Of a DNA stretch of 64,000 nucleotides, positions 46,208 through 54,729 are shown piece by piece; the stretch's first letter is position 1, and each line of letters opens with the position of its first letter. The notes under the pieces were generated by a model. The model was not told the origin of the DNA. It worked only from the letters and a program-made list of their open reading frames with translations, and made no database searches. The translations under genes and the position numbers were made by a program. Location of the stretch: NCBI GenBank assembly GCA_021772435.1, contig JAJFLZ010000017.1:1-64000 (forward strand). Direction: 5' to 3'. The stretch comes from Chlamydiota bacterium. Its GTDB lineage: Bacteria > Chlamydiota > Chlamydiia > Chlamydiales > JACKPQ01.

Positions 46208-47086
46208 TTAAGCAGTAAACGGAACTGAAAGGCAAAGGGCTGTCACCACAATAAGGGAAAAGAGAAAGACCTGACGAGCCCAGATGGGATCGCTTTTTGC
46301 CTTGAAGCCGATCACGCATAGGTAGAGCCAGCGCAGGCCGATCAGGCCATTGATGATCAGGAAAGGCCATGTCGTTAAGCGCATGATTGGCAATGCCGCT
46401 ACCGCGAAAAGGTACAAGATCGCATAGATGACCATTTGGACTTTAGTCCGAAAGATGCCCTTTTTAATGGGGAGCAAAGGAACATCTGCGTTTGCGTATT
46501 CTTTGAAGCGGTAGATCGCAATGGCGAAAAAGTGTGGCATTTGCCATAAGGTGATAATTGCAAAAATGATCAGCGCCGAAATATCGAGGCGGTTACTAAC
46601 TGCACAATAACCAATAACGGGCGGCGCAGCTCCAGCTACGCTACCAATAAGTGTAGCATGGACGGTTTTGTATTTTAAAAAACTGTAGGCAAAAACGTAG
46701 ACCAAAAACCCAAAAGCGGCAATAGCTGTTGTTAAAGTGTTTGTAAAGATATAGAGCGTTAAAAGCCCTAAGCAGACCATGAGAGTTGCATGCAAAAGCA
46801 CGCGCAACGCGTGAACTTGTCCTGTTGCTAATGCTCTGTTTTTGGTGCGATGCATCTTCTTATCATGCTCACGATCAATGTAGTTATTGAAAACACACGC
46901 TGATCCAATCACAAAGGCTATGCCAATCAACATGGCCAAGAGTAAAACCACATCTATTTGCCCCTTAGCGGCTAAGAAAAAACCACCAGCGGCTGTAATG
47001 ACATTCCCTAAAATGATGCGCGGTTTTGCTAAGGGACAATAAGTTTTAACAAGAAGCGATAATGTCGGTTTTAAAATACTATCCAT
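46208..47086 (-). CDS. cyoE: Protoheme IX farnesyltransferase
   Basis: 292 residues, about nine membrane segments. The prenyl-diphosphate/Mg motif is CVFNNYIDREHDKKMHRT (64-81), and a second loop YANADVPLLPIKKG lies near 195-210. It makes heme O from heme B for the bo3 oxidase. Same strand as cyoABCD but separated from cyoD by the opposite-strand Cys-rich lipoprotein gene. A fragment of it is duplicated at 45129. Confidence 0.93.
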   Translation of the reverse strand: MDSILKPTLSLLVKTYCPLAKPRIILGNVITAAGGFFLAAKGQIDVVLLLAMLIGIAFVIGSACVFNNYIDREHDKKMHRTKNRALATGQVHALRVLLHATLMVCLGLLTLYIFTNTLTTAIAAFGFLVYVFAYSFLKYKTVHATLIGSVAGAAPPVIGYCAVSNRLDISALIIFAIITLWQMPHFFAIAIYRFKEYANADVPLLPIKKGIFRTKVQMVIYAILYLFAVAALPIMRLTTWPFLIINGLIGLRWLYLCVIGFKAKSDPIWARQVFLFSLIVVTALCLSVPFTA

Positions 47087-47128
47087 ATAAATCCTAATTA
47101 TGTTAATTGTAAAGTATGGAGGTTTATT

Positions 47129-47464
47129 ATGAAGTTAGTTTCTATTCTGTTAATTGCTTTTTCTTTTGCCGCATGCAATAGCCCAAGCAATACAACACAA
47201 CAAAATGGCCATATGAAAAATGGCTGCGGTTGCTGCAAAAAATGCGTGACCACAAAAGCTAAGCCGCAGACTTGCAAAAGCTGCCCAAGATCAGGTAAAT
47301 GCACTAAATGCGAGAGCAAACCTGCTCCTGCGCAGACACCATGCAAAAGCTGCCCAAGATCAGGCAAGTGCACCAAGTGCGAAACTAAGCCCGCGCCTGC
47401 TAAGTCAAAAACTTGCAGAAGTTGCTCTGGCAGCACGAATGGTTGCAGTAAGTGCCCCAAATAA
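47129..47464 (+). CDS. Small Cys-rich lipoprotein
   Basis: 111 residues; GGAGG lies 8 nt before the ATG. MKLVSILLIAFSFAAC is a lipoprotein signal with its lipobox. The mature part has 16 more cysteines, largely in two near-identical 23-24-residue units CKSCPRSGKCTKCE...KPAPA, then CRSC and CSKC. Such CxxC arrays suggest metal binding or disulfide crosslinking, but no family is recognised. It sits on the opposite strand exactly between cyoD and cyoE (stop abutting the cyoD stop), so a link to oxidase assembly or copper handling is possible. The minus-strand frame across it is a shadow. Confidence 0.75.
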   Translation: MKLVSILLIAFSFAACNSPSNTTQQNGHMKNGCGCCKKCVTTKAKPQTCKSCPRSGKCTKCESKPAPAQTPCKSCPRSGKCTKCETKPAPAKSKTCRSCSGSTNGCSKCPK

Positions 47465-47758
47465 CTACTTAACCATAACGTTGTAGTCAATATTGTACAT
47501 GACCCACATCGATCCGCCAATGACGACGATGATGAGCACGAGCATAAATAGGAATACGATCAAATTCCAACGTGGTTTATTCTCAATGCCGAGGTGTAAA
47601 AAGTAAACGAGCACTGCAACAGATTGAGTAAAAGTTAAAAGCATAACTAGCCAGTTGATCTGAGCAAATAGGTACGTGCCGATTAGAGCAGCTGTAGAGA
47701 TGACAAGGCCCCAAACCAGGGGCCGCATACTTGTGTTCCATTCTTGTTCCAAATCCAT
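47465..47758 (-). CDS. cyoD: Cytochrome bo3 quinol oxidase subunit IV
   Basis: 97 residues with three membrane segments (VWGLVISTAALIGTYLFAQ, LVMLLTFTQSVAVLVYFLHLG, LIVFLFMLVLIIVVIGGSMW), the CyoD pattern. It helps CuB site assembly in subunit I. Its ATG directly follows the cyoC stop. Confidence 0.88.
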   Translation of the reverse strand: MDLEQEWNTSMRPLVWGLVISTAALIGTYLFAQINWLVMLLTFTQSVAVLVYFLHLGIENKPRWNLIVFLFMLVLIIVVIGGSMWVMYNIDYNVMVK

Positions 47759-48343
47759 CTAGTTTACCCCCAACAAATACACAAACGCAAAAATAAAGAT
47801 CCAAATCACATATAAAAACTGCCAAAACATTCGCAAGCATGTTAGTCGCTTGACCGAGACAGGCGTCAGTCCATGCTTCAATACAGGCGCTAATAACACG
47901 ATCACCCATGTTAAGGCAAATAGCATATGTATCCACAGCGTGCCAGACAGCGTAAAGAATGCAGATAAATATCCCGAGCGCTGCCAACCATTTCCGTTTG
48001 CAATGAGGTCTAAAAACTCATGGGTTTGCATCATCGTAAACCCAAGTCCTAGCACAAATGTGGCGACAAAAGCTAGAATCGTTCCCTTTTTGCTGCCGCG
48101 GTGTGCATACATCCCACCGAGGCCACTTGTAAAGCCAGCCAAAAGCAAACATACCGTTTGAATAAAGGTATACTGAATCGAAAAGAGCTCGCTTGGGTGC
48201 GGTCCGCCAAAATAGCTGTGTCTAAGTATTGCAAACACCGCAAACAGCGTTGCAAACATCATAAAATCAGTCATTAAGTAAACCCAAAAACCAAAAATGG
48301 TCTTTGTATACGTCTCATGTTCGTGGTGGGTATGACTACTCAT
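47759..48343 (-). CDS. cyoC: Cytochrome bo3 quinol oxidase subunit III
   Basis: 194 residues, five membrane segments. Typical features are TKTIFGFWVYLMTDFMMFATLF at the N-terminus, GWQRSGYLSAFFTLSGTLWIH in the fourth helix region, and MFWQFLYVIWIFIFAFVYLLG at the end. The ATG overlaps the cyoB stop by 4 nt. Confidence 0.92.
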   Translation of the reverse strand: MSSHTHHEHETYTKTIFGFWVYLMTDFMMFATLFAVFAILRHSYFGGPHPSELFSIQYTFIQTVCLLLAGFTSGLGGMYAHRGSKKGTILAFVATFVLGLGFTMMQTHEFLDLIANGNGWQRSGYLSAFFTLSGTLWIHMLFALTWVIVLLAPVLKHGLTPVSVKRLTCLRMFWQFLYVIWIFIFAFVYLLGVN

Positions 48344-50292
48344 GCTTTGGCCCCCTCGATTTGCTTAATTTGATCTACTGGAACATAATAATCGACCTTT
48401 TTAGCATAGAGACGCATGATCATAAATGCCACCATGCCAACGCCTGATACCGCAACTAGCCAAAACATGTGCCACACCGCGGCAAAACCAAAAACAAAGC
48501 TGAGCGCTCCGATAAAAAATCCACTAGGCGTATTACTCGGCATATGGATCTCTTCATAACTTGTGCTTTTTTTAACTTTTAACTTTTTCATCTCCCAAAA
48601 AGTATCTCTATCGCTCACTTCAGGCTCAACTGCAAAATTGTAAAACGGTGGAGGTGAGGTCGTTGACCATTCTAGTGTCCTACCGCCCCACGGATCCCCT
48701 GTCGTATCGCGCGTACTATCTTTCTGCTTGATACTCACAATTAGCTGCAGAGCTGTAAAAAATACGCCTGTTGCAATAATCACAGCGCCGACAGCTGCCA
48801 CCACAAAGAGAGGGCGCCACTCAGCGACATTATACCAATTTAGGCGTCTGGTAGCGCCCATCAGTCCCAAAGCATAAAGCGGCAAAAATGCAACCATGAA
48901 GCCAATAAACCAGCACCAAAATGCATATCTACCAAACCGCTCGCTGAGCTTAAATCCGAAAACCTTTGGAAACCAGTACGTATACCCTGCAAAAAAGGCA
49001 AACACCACACCGCCGATAATCACCGAATGGAAATGGGCTATCAAAAACAGGCTATTGTGCACTTGAAAGTTAAACCCTGGAATAGAAAGCAAAACGCCTG
49101 TCATTCCTCCCGAGACAAAAATCACAATAAATCCCAAAAACCACATCATGGGAGTAGAAAACGTGACCTTTCCCCTATACATCGTAAAGATCCAGTTAAA
49201 AACCTTCACTCCTGTTGGAACGGCAATCACCATCGTCATAATCCCAAAAAACGAATTGACATTGGCGCCCGCGCCCATTGTAAAAAAGTGATGCAGCCAA
49301 ACGACAAACGACAAAAACGTGATCGCAACAATCGCCCACACCATCGTAGCGTAACCAAACAACTTCTTGTGTGAAAACACCGGCACGATCTCAGAAAAAA
49401 TGCCAAATGCCGGCAAAATCAAAATGTACACCTCTGGATGACCCCAAGCCCAAAACAAATTGATGAACATCATCGGGTTTCCACCCTTTCCAGACGTAAA
49501 AATATTCGTTTCCAATAAACGGTCAAATGTAAGCATCCCTAAATTGGCCGTTAAAATCGGAAAAGCAAAAACCACTAAAATCATCATAGCAAGCACCGAC
49601 CAGACAAAAATCGGCATCTTCATCATTGTCATGCCTTTGCAGCGCATCTTCAAAATCGTTACCAAAAAGTTCACACCAGACAGCAGCGTTCCAACGCCGG
49701 CTATCTGAATCGTCCACGCCCAATAATCGACCCCGACCCCCGGACTATATTTGAGTCCCGCTAAGGGAGGATATGAGCTCCAGCCGGTCCCTGCATACAC
49801 CCCAATCACAAGCGAGACCAAAATATAGAGCGACCCAGATGAAAACAGCCAAAAGCTCAAATTATTCAAAAACGGAAATGCCACATCTCTTGCGCCCAGC
49901 TGCAGAGGCAAAACAATATTAATAATGCCAAACATCAGGCCCATGCCGACAAACAAAATCATCGTCACGCCGTGGGCTGTAAAAATCTGCTGAAAGTGCT
50001 CTGCGCCCAGATAACCGCTCGAGTCGCCAAATGCAACCGCCTGCTGTGCGCGCATCATCAAAGCATCAACCAATCCCTTAGCTAGCATGATTGCTGAAGC
50101 TACAATGTACATCACACCGATCTTCTTGTGATCAACCGACGTAAACCAATCCTTCCATAGCCATCCCCACTTCTTGTGATAAGTCAAAAGTGCCACGATG
50201 GCTAGCAACCCCAAAAACATCGACACGCCAGCCATATACTCGATCCAATCGTGCTTTAGTGCCGCATCATCTAATCTTCCCATCCAATCCAT
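48340..50292 (-). CDS. cyoB: Cytochrome bo3 quinol oxidase subunit I
   Basis: 650 residues, heme-copper oxidase core. Landmarks: TAHGVTMILFVGMG with the low-spin heme His, WAWGHPEVYILILPAFGIFS with the CuB His-Tyr crosslink (about 275-290), WLHHFFTMG with two CuB histidines (about 325), and FLIAHFHSVIIGG (about 410). It reduces O2 to water with proton pumping. ATG overlaps the cyoA stop by 1 nt. The C-terminal extra helices fit the CyoB form rather than cytochrome c oxidase. Confidence 0.95.
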   Translation of the reverse strand: MDWMGRLDDAALKHDWIEYMAGVSMFLGLLAIVALLTYHKKWGWLWKDWFTSVDHKKIGVMYIVASAIMLAKGLVDALMMRAQQAVAFGDSSGYLGAEHFQQIFTAHGVTMILFVGMGLMFGIINIVLPLQLGARDVAFPFLNNLSFWLFSSGSLYILVSLVIGVYAGTGWSSYPPLAGLKYSPGVGVDYWAWTIQIAGVGTLLSGVNFLVTILKMRCKGMTMMKMPIFVWSVLAMMILVVFAFPILTANLGMLTFDRLLETNIFTSGKGGNPMMFINLFWAWGHPEVYILILPAFGIFSEIVPVFSHKKLFGYATMVWAIVAITFLSFVVWLHHFFTMGAGANVNSFFGIMTMVIAVPTGVKVFNWIFTMYRGKVTFSTPMMWFLGFIVIFVSGGMTGVLLSIPGFNFQVHNSLFLIAHFHSVIIGGVVFAFFAGYTYWFPKVFGFKLSERFGRYAFWCWFIGFMVAFLPLYALGLMGATRRLNWYNVAEWRPLFVVAAVGAVIIATGVFFTALQLIVSIKQKDSTRDTTGDPWGGRTLEWSTTSPPPFYNFAVEPEVSDRDTFWEMKKLKVKKSTSYEEIHMPSNTPSGFFIGALSFVFGFAAVWHMFWLVAVSGVGMVAFMIMRLYAKKVDYYVPVDQIKQIEGAKA

Positions 50293-51161
50293 TAATGTCC
50301 TGCCTTTGGCTGTGGTTTATACTGATCAATGATCTGATCGAACAAATTTGCTGCACCTAGTGAATAATAGAGAGGTGTGCTCTGCGTACTTGGAATAACC
50401 AAACCTTTATATGTCGAATCGCCGAGCGTCTGGCCAGAGCTCCTTGCCCTTGACACCCAATTGCTAAACTCCACCTCTGAGCCGGCTCTTACCTTAAAAT
50501 ACATATCGGCAAAACCCTTACCGCTAATTTGAGACGACGACCCTCTAAACTCCCCTGGCTCATCTGCCATCAGGTGCAGCTCAGTTCTCATTGCGGGCAT
50601 CGCATAAATCATGCCGCCAAGTTGCGGAATCCAAAACGAATTCATCGGCGCATCAGCTGTAATTTCAAAAAAGATCGGCCTTCCCGTTGGAATCTGAATC
50701 TCATTCACAGAGGCCACTCCCTGTTCAGGATAAATAAACAGCCACTTCCACTGCAGAGCCACAACCTGAATCTTCAAGGGCTTCTTATCACTCTTAATTG
50801 GATTAAACGGATTCAAATCATGAGTTGAAAAATACGTGATAAAAGATAGAACCACGATGATCACAAAAGGAACGCCCCACCAAATGATTTCAGCAAGCGT
50901 ATTATGTGCCCAGTCAGGTGTGTATTTAGCATTCTTATTGGTATGACGGTAGCGCCAAGCGAAAACAAACGTTAAGACAATCGCTGGAATCACCACAATC
51001 AGCATGATCAGCGACGTTGTAATGAATAGCTGCTTTTCCTTAGCTGCAACAATCCCCTTTGGATTCAATACAGCGATATTGTGCGTGCCAAGATAATAAA
51101 ACGACAAACCAATGACGGCAATAAAAAGCAGCGCGACAAAAAAGACTCTAAACTTTTTCAA
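50292..51161 (-). CDS. cyoA: Cytochrome bo3 quinol oxidase subunit II
   Basis: 289 residues with a TTG start (AGGGGG about 9 nt upstream; the nearby ATG frame stops at once). Two N-terminal membrane segments are followed by a cupredoxin domain with IYPEQGVASVNEI and NSFWIPQLGGMIYAMPAM. The CuA cysteines are replaced (SSQISGKGFADM instead of CSxxC...H), which identifies a quinol rather than cytochrome c oxidase. Unlike E. coli CyoA I see no lipobox cysteine after the first segment. First gene of the cyoABCD operon. Confidence 0.93.
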   Translation of the reverse strand: MKKFRVFFVALLFIAVIGLSFYYLGTHNIAVLNPKGIVAAKEKQLFITTSLIMLIVVIPAIVLTFVFAWRYRHTNKNAKYTPDWAHNTLAEIIWWGVPFVIIVVLSFITYFSTHDLNPFNPIKSDKKPLKIQVVALQWKWLFIYPEQGVASVNEIQIPTGRPIFFEITADAPMNSFWIPQLGGMIYAMPAMRTELHLMADEPGEFRGSSSQISGKGFADMYFKVRAGSEVEFSNWVSRARSSGQTLGDSTYKGLVIPSTQSTPLYYSLGAANLFDQIIDQYKPQPKAGH

Positions 51162-51278
51162 ACTCCATTCCCCCTAGCGCAAAAGACTATTTAAATGTCT
51201 TTACACCAGGGAGAAAGAATTGTCTACAAAAGATTTTAGTACGTGACAAAAAACAGAATCCATCGATAAAATGCGCCT

Positions 51279-51809
51279 ATGCTAACTTTAAGTTTTGAGC
51301 CAGCGCTCGATCACCCTGACCTTGTCAGTAACACGGTCACAACGCTACTCAAAAACTGGCCAGGGCAAACACCTGTCCATGAAATTGAGGCTGCACAAAT
51401 CGATCCTCAGTACGCAGGAGGCAGCGACTTTTTAACTCATTACTCTATTGAGCATGGAGCTAATTGCGTCATCGTCATCGGTACTCGTGGCGATACATCA
51501 CAAATCGCAGCTTGTCTTGCCCCAGTAGGTTCACGTCTTAACCTCAACAGCACCGTTCGAAAAGCTCTGAGTGCAAGACGTGTCTCACTTGCACCACTAG
51601 ACTTGATCCTTGAGAAAACACAAATGGAGTATGGTAGTATCACCGTTATTGGATTGCCTACCGATTGGAAGATTCTCATTGATGAAAGGTGCATCCTTCC
51701 CAAGCAACTTGTCATTGGGTCTGGGCTACTTAAATCGAAAATCCGCCTACCTGGCAAAGCCCTAGCAGAGCTACCGAATGCTGAAATTATTCAAAACCTA
51801 GCTAATTAA
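51279..51809 (+). CDS. YbaK/EbsC-like aminoacyl-tRNA deacylase-domain protein
   Basis: 176 residues. The domain is recognised by HYSIEHGANCVIVIGTRGDT, then SRLNLNSTVRKALSARRVSL, then GSITVIGLPTDWKILIDE and the ending VIGSGLLKSKIRLPGKALAELP. Such proteins hydrolyse mischarged tRNAs (YbaK/ProX type). It is a free-standing domain; the specific tRNA is not predictable. Divergent from cyoA, ends overlapping the next convergent gene by 4 bp. Confidence 0.8.
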   Translation: MLTLSFEPALDHPDLVSNTVTTLLKNWPGQTPVHEIEAAQIDPQYAGGSDFLTHYSIEHGANCVIVIGTRGDTSQIAACLAPVGSRLNLNSTVRKALSARRVSLAPLDLILEKTQMEYGSITVIGLPTDWKILIDERCILPKQLVIGSGLLKSKIRLPGKALAELPNAEIIQNLAN

Positions 51810-52084
51810 CGCTTTTTTCTTCCAAAGTACATCAAAGCGCCGCCACCAATGATCAAAATCACACCGCCGACAAACAGCGCTGTCACTTGACCTTTGTATT
51901 TATCCACTTCACCATGCAATGCGCCAGAAACGGCACCTTTTACACGATTTTCAGGGATAAAACCAGTTGCGGTATCGATGTCACGTCTGGCAGACGACAT
52001 GCGGCTTCTGCCATAAAAGCCAAAGCATAGCGCAGTAACACCCGCCAGCAAGACAATCAAACCAATAGCTTGTTTAGTGTTCAT
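51806..52084 (-). CDS. Small two-helix membrane protein (DUF3185-like)
   Basis: 92 residues, ATG with GGAGAT upstream. Two membrane helices (AIGLIVLLAGVTALCFGFYG and ALFVGGVILIIGGGALMYFG) flank a soluble loop of about 40 residues. The arrangement resembles DUF3185-type proteins of unknown role. The gap 52085-52294 that follows is AT-rich and I see no gene in it. Confidence 0.6.
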   Translation of the reverse strand: MNTKQAIGLIVLLAGVTALCFGFYGRSRMSSARRDIDTATGFIPENRVKGAVSGALHGEVDKYKGQVTALFVGGVILIIGGGALMYFGRKKR

Positions 52085-52294
52085 AAATAGATCTCCAAAT
52101 AAAAGAACCTTATTAATTTCTATTTACAATCAATTAGTTTTTCTGTCAAAGGGTTACACATATGGCCGAAATACTTGCCTACAGCACAATAATAGTGATA
52201 ATTTTCTTAACACTCATAAATACACCAATTGATTATTGTTGTTTACATAAATATTAAATTTATGCAAACTTTAATACTAATAAAAAGGGTTATT

Positions 52295-52981
52295 ATGACA
52301 TACATTAAAGCACAAGTAGGCCCGGCCAATTACGGGGACTCAAAAAACAAATTTACTGTTCACTATTTTGACTCAGACGGAAATATGTATATTCGCAGTG
52401 ATGGCACGCGAGCATGGCGCTGTAATAACCCAGGAAACCTCATCGCTTCCTCCTATTCTATGAGTAAAAAACGAAAAGCTATCGGAAAAGCAGGTGATGC
52501 AGGGCATACTTACGCCGTTTATCCAGACTATCAGACAGGACGCGAAGCGCTCACAGTCATGATGAGAGGGTCGATTTATTCACCTTTAACCTTGCGTAAT
52601 GCCATGAAAAAATACGATCCTTCGAATCCAAAATATATCAATCAAATTATCGCAATTACAGCTCTTGATCCGGAAAGAACAATTAAATCCCTAAATGCAA
52701 CCGAATTTGAGAAATTTTGCAAAGCTGTTGAAAAAGTTGAACATTGGGAAGTCGGCAGAGAAGATTTTATCGACGTTTGGTACATCACCAGTGTCAAAAA
52801 ACATTCAGGTACTATTACCGAGTTCTTTGTTAGGAACAGCAAAACCAGTAAGTGGATTTCAAAAAAAGAAGCGATTGAGCTTGCAAAAAACCATTATTTA
52901 CATGCTACACTGGCACGGTCAGGAAGTAACAAGCTTTACATTCGGCCCAAATATGGTAAAAAATCTTTTTCTACTGTTTAA
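52295..52981 (+). CDS. Muramidase/peptidoglycan hydrolase-like protein
   Basis: 228 residues from ATG 52295 (AAAGGG upstream). The core TRAWRCNNPGNLIAS (about 37-51) followed by AGDAGHTYAVYPDYQTGREAL and, later, YINQIIAITALDPERTIKSL resembles phage structural lysozymes and secreted muramidases of the RxNNPGNI type. No signal peptide is visible. The basic C-terminus may be a separate small domain. It overlaps the following lipoprotein gene by 29 bp, so the two are made together. The enzyme activity is inferred; catalytic residues were not located with certainty. Confidence 0.55.
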   Translation: MTYIKAQVGPANYGDSKNKFTVHYFDSDGNMYIRSDGTRAWRCNNPGNLIASSYSMSKKRKAIGKAGDAGHTYAVYPDYQTGREALTVMMRGSIYSPLTLRNAMKKYDPSNPKYINQIIAITALDPERTIKSLNATEFEKFCKAVEKVEHWEVGREDFIDVWYITSVKKHSGTITEFFVRNSKTSKWISKKEAIELAKNHYLHATLARSGSNKLYIRPKYGKKSFSTV

Positions 52982-53528
52982 CATTTGTTGTGCAATTAGC
53001 TGTCAAAAATCCAATTTCAACCTAGAGCATCGCAAGAGTCTTTTTCTAAACTTACTTGAAGAAGCTCAGCCAGATGAAGGTCCTTTTAAATTTTCTTACG
53101 GCTTAGAAACTATCTATTTTTCAGAAAAAATAATCAGCCTTTATGGCGAGTTGCATCAATATACGAATTTACCTCATGGATGTGGCAATTACGAAGGTAA
53201 AACTTATGTCAAACAAAATGGAAAATACAAAGAATTAATGATTAATGATCTATTTCCAAATTATAATGAAATAGAACAATTGTGTACGTATTGTGAATCC
53301 GACCTGAAAACTCAGAAAACCAGCTATTTCTTTCCACCTGACCCGCTCAAAACTCACCTCAAGCATGATGAGTTAAATACCTTTGTTATAGATGAAAATT
53401 TTCTGATTATTATTTTCCAGCCTTACGTAGCAGGTAGCTATGCAGATGGACCTTTTACCGTCAAAATTCCACATGTTTATATCCACAAACACTGGAAAAC
53501 CGCATCTAATTATACATCAAATATTTAA
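52953..53528 (+). CDS. DUF3298 (RsiV-like) lipoprotein, possible lysozyme inhibitor/immunity protein
   Basis: 191 residues. MVKNLFLLFNICCAISC is a lipoprotein signal with the lipid-modified Cys17. The body follows the DUF3298 pattern: SLYGELHQYTNLPHGCGNYE, then KELMINDLF, and near 155 FQPYVAGSYADGPFTVKIP, closely matching the family PYEIAPYADGPFEVTIPY block. DUF3298 domains occur in RsiV, which binds lysozyme, and in peptidoglycan deacetylases. The gene overlaps the muramidase-like gene by 29 bp in another frame. A periplasmic protein protecting against that enzyme is a natural inference. Confidence 0.7.
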   Translation: MVKNLFLLFNICCAISCQKSNFNLEHRKSLFLNLLEEAQPDEGPFKFSYGLETIYFSEKIISLYGELHQYTNLPHGCGNYEGKTYVKQNGKYKELMINDLFPNYNEIEQLCTYCESDLKTQKTSYFFPPDPLKTHLKHDELNTFVIDENFLIIIFQPYVAGSYADGPFTVKIPHVYIHKHWKTASNYTSNI

Positions 53529-53542
53529 GTGTTTTTGAGTTC

Positions 53543-53604
53543 GACTATTCCGCAACGCTTTGCAGAATAGTCTTGACTATTCCGCATTTACGTGCATAAT
53601 AGTC
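53543..53604. repeat. Two tandem inverted repeats over the ATPase 3 promoter (32-bp period)
   Basis: Hairpin 1: GACTATTC (53543-53550) / GAATAGTC (53565-53572), with inner GCAA/TTGC also pairing. Hairpin 2: GACTATT (53575-53581) / AATAGTC (53598-53604). Both begin GACTATTCCGCA, 32 bp apart. The second spans the -35 and -10 boxes, as an operator would. Confidence 0.85.
53573..53600 (+). promoter_or_regulatory. Promoter of ATPase gene 3, leaderless arrangement
   Basis: TTGACT (53573-53578), 16-bp spacer, CATAAT (53595-53600), then 7 nt to the ATG at 53608. There is no Shine-Dalgarno. It shares CATTT, TGCATAATA and ATATG at the same spacing with the ATPase 2 promoter. Confidence 0.65.
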
Positions 53605-53607
53605 AAT

Positions 53608-54729
53608 ATGGAAAGATGGCAAAAAAAAGCGATTTTACGCGACCTCGAAAAAAAAATGGTCTTGCTTGCTGGCCCACGTCAAGCTGGCAAAACAACTCTT
53701 GCTCACGAAATTCGTTCACATTTTGAACACACCACATACCTCAATTACGACCATGCAGAAGATCGGAAAATCATCAAAAACGAAGGATGGTTATCTTCAA
53801 CCGAACTCATCGTTCTAGATGAAATACATAAAATGCCAGAATGGAAAAACTACCTAAAAGGAGTATTCGACACAAAAGAGGCTCATCAAAAAATTCTGGT
53901 AACAGGTAGCGCTAGACTTGAAATTTTCAGACAGGTTGGTGATTCGCTCGCCGGCAGATATTTTTTACATCGCTTATTTCCCCTAACGCCAGCGGAGCTA
54001 AGTAAAGTGAATGAGCCTTACACGCTAGACAAGCTTATCACGCGAGGTGGCTTTCCCGAACCTTTTTTAACAGAGAGTGATATCGATGCAAAACGCTGGC
54101 GCAATCAATATACCGATAGCCTTCTTCATGAAGATGTCCTCAATTTCGAAAACATACAAAATATCAATGCGATTCGCCTTATTTTTGAGATGCTAAGGCA
54201 GCGAGTTGGCTCTCCCATCTCTTTCTCTTCTATTGCAGAAGATGTTGGAATTTCCCCTAATACGGTGAAGAAATACATCGAAATCTTAGAGGCGCTTTAC
54301 ATCATTTTTCGCATTAAACCTTTCTCCAAAAATATTGCGCGAAGCTTATTAAAAGAGCCTAAAATTTACTTTTTTGACACAGGTCTTGTAAAAGGCGACG
54401 AGGGGAAAAAATTCGAAAATCTTGTCGCTCTTAGTCTGCTCAAATACGCGCACTACAAAATCGATTATGAAGCAGAAAACTACGATTTACACTACTTGCA
54501 TACAAAAGAGCGAAAAGAAGTCGATTTCGCCTTAGCCTGCGATTACAAAATCGAAAAAATTATCGAAGCTAAGTACTCTAGCCACTCGACCAATCCAAGC
54601 TTAATTTACTTTCACAACAAATACAATTTACCAGCGCTGCAGGTTGTCAAAGATCTCAAACTCGAAAAACAAGAAAATGGAATTCAAGTTCTCAAAGCCG
54701 AAAATTTTCTAAAGTCCTTAAGTTTATAA
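53608..54729 (+). CDS. AAA ATPase with DUF4143 domain (copy 3)
   Basis: About 373 residues from ATG 53608 (MERWQKKAILRDLEKKMVLL). Walker A LLAGPRQAGKTTLAHEI, Walker B LIVLDEIHKMP, sensor VTGSARLEIFRQ, a winged-helix-like SSIAEDVGISPNTVKKYIEI near 215, then the DUF4143 part with KEVDFALACDYKIEKIIEAKYS near the end. Together with copy 4 it forms a second subfamily, distinct from copies 1 and 2. Ends overlap convergent phoH by 6 bp. Role unknown. Confidence 0.85.
   Translation: MERWQKKAILRDLEKKMVLLAGPRQAGKTTLAHEIRSHFEHTTYLNYDHAEDRKIIKNEGWLSSTELIVLDEIHKMPEWKNYLKGVFDTKEAHQKILVTGSARLEIFRQVGDSLAGRYFLHRLFPLTPAELSKVNEPYTLDKLITRGGFPEPFLTESDIDAKRWRNQYTDSLLHEDVLNFENIQNINAIRLIFEMLRQRVGSPISFSSIAEDVGISPNTVKKYIEILEALYIIFRIKPFSKNIARSLLKEPKIYFFDTGLVKGDEGKKFENLVALSLLKYAHYKIDYEAENYDLHYLHTKERKEVDFALACDYKIEKIIEAKYSSHSTNPSLIYFHNKYNLPALQVVKDLKLEKQENGIQVLKAENFLKSLSL

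Noticed and set aside
47098-47520. 140-residue minus-strand frame in the cyo cluster
   Set aside because: Antisense to the Cys-rich lipoprotein; its Leu/His-rich repeats are just the complement of the Cys repeats, and it overlaps the start of cyoD's 3' end.
52262-52294. Upstream in-frame starts of the muramidase-like gene
   Set aside because: AT-rich leader codons without a ribosome site; ATG 52295 has AAAGGG at proper distance.
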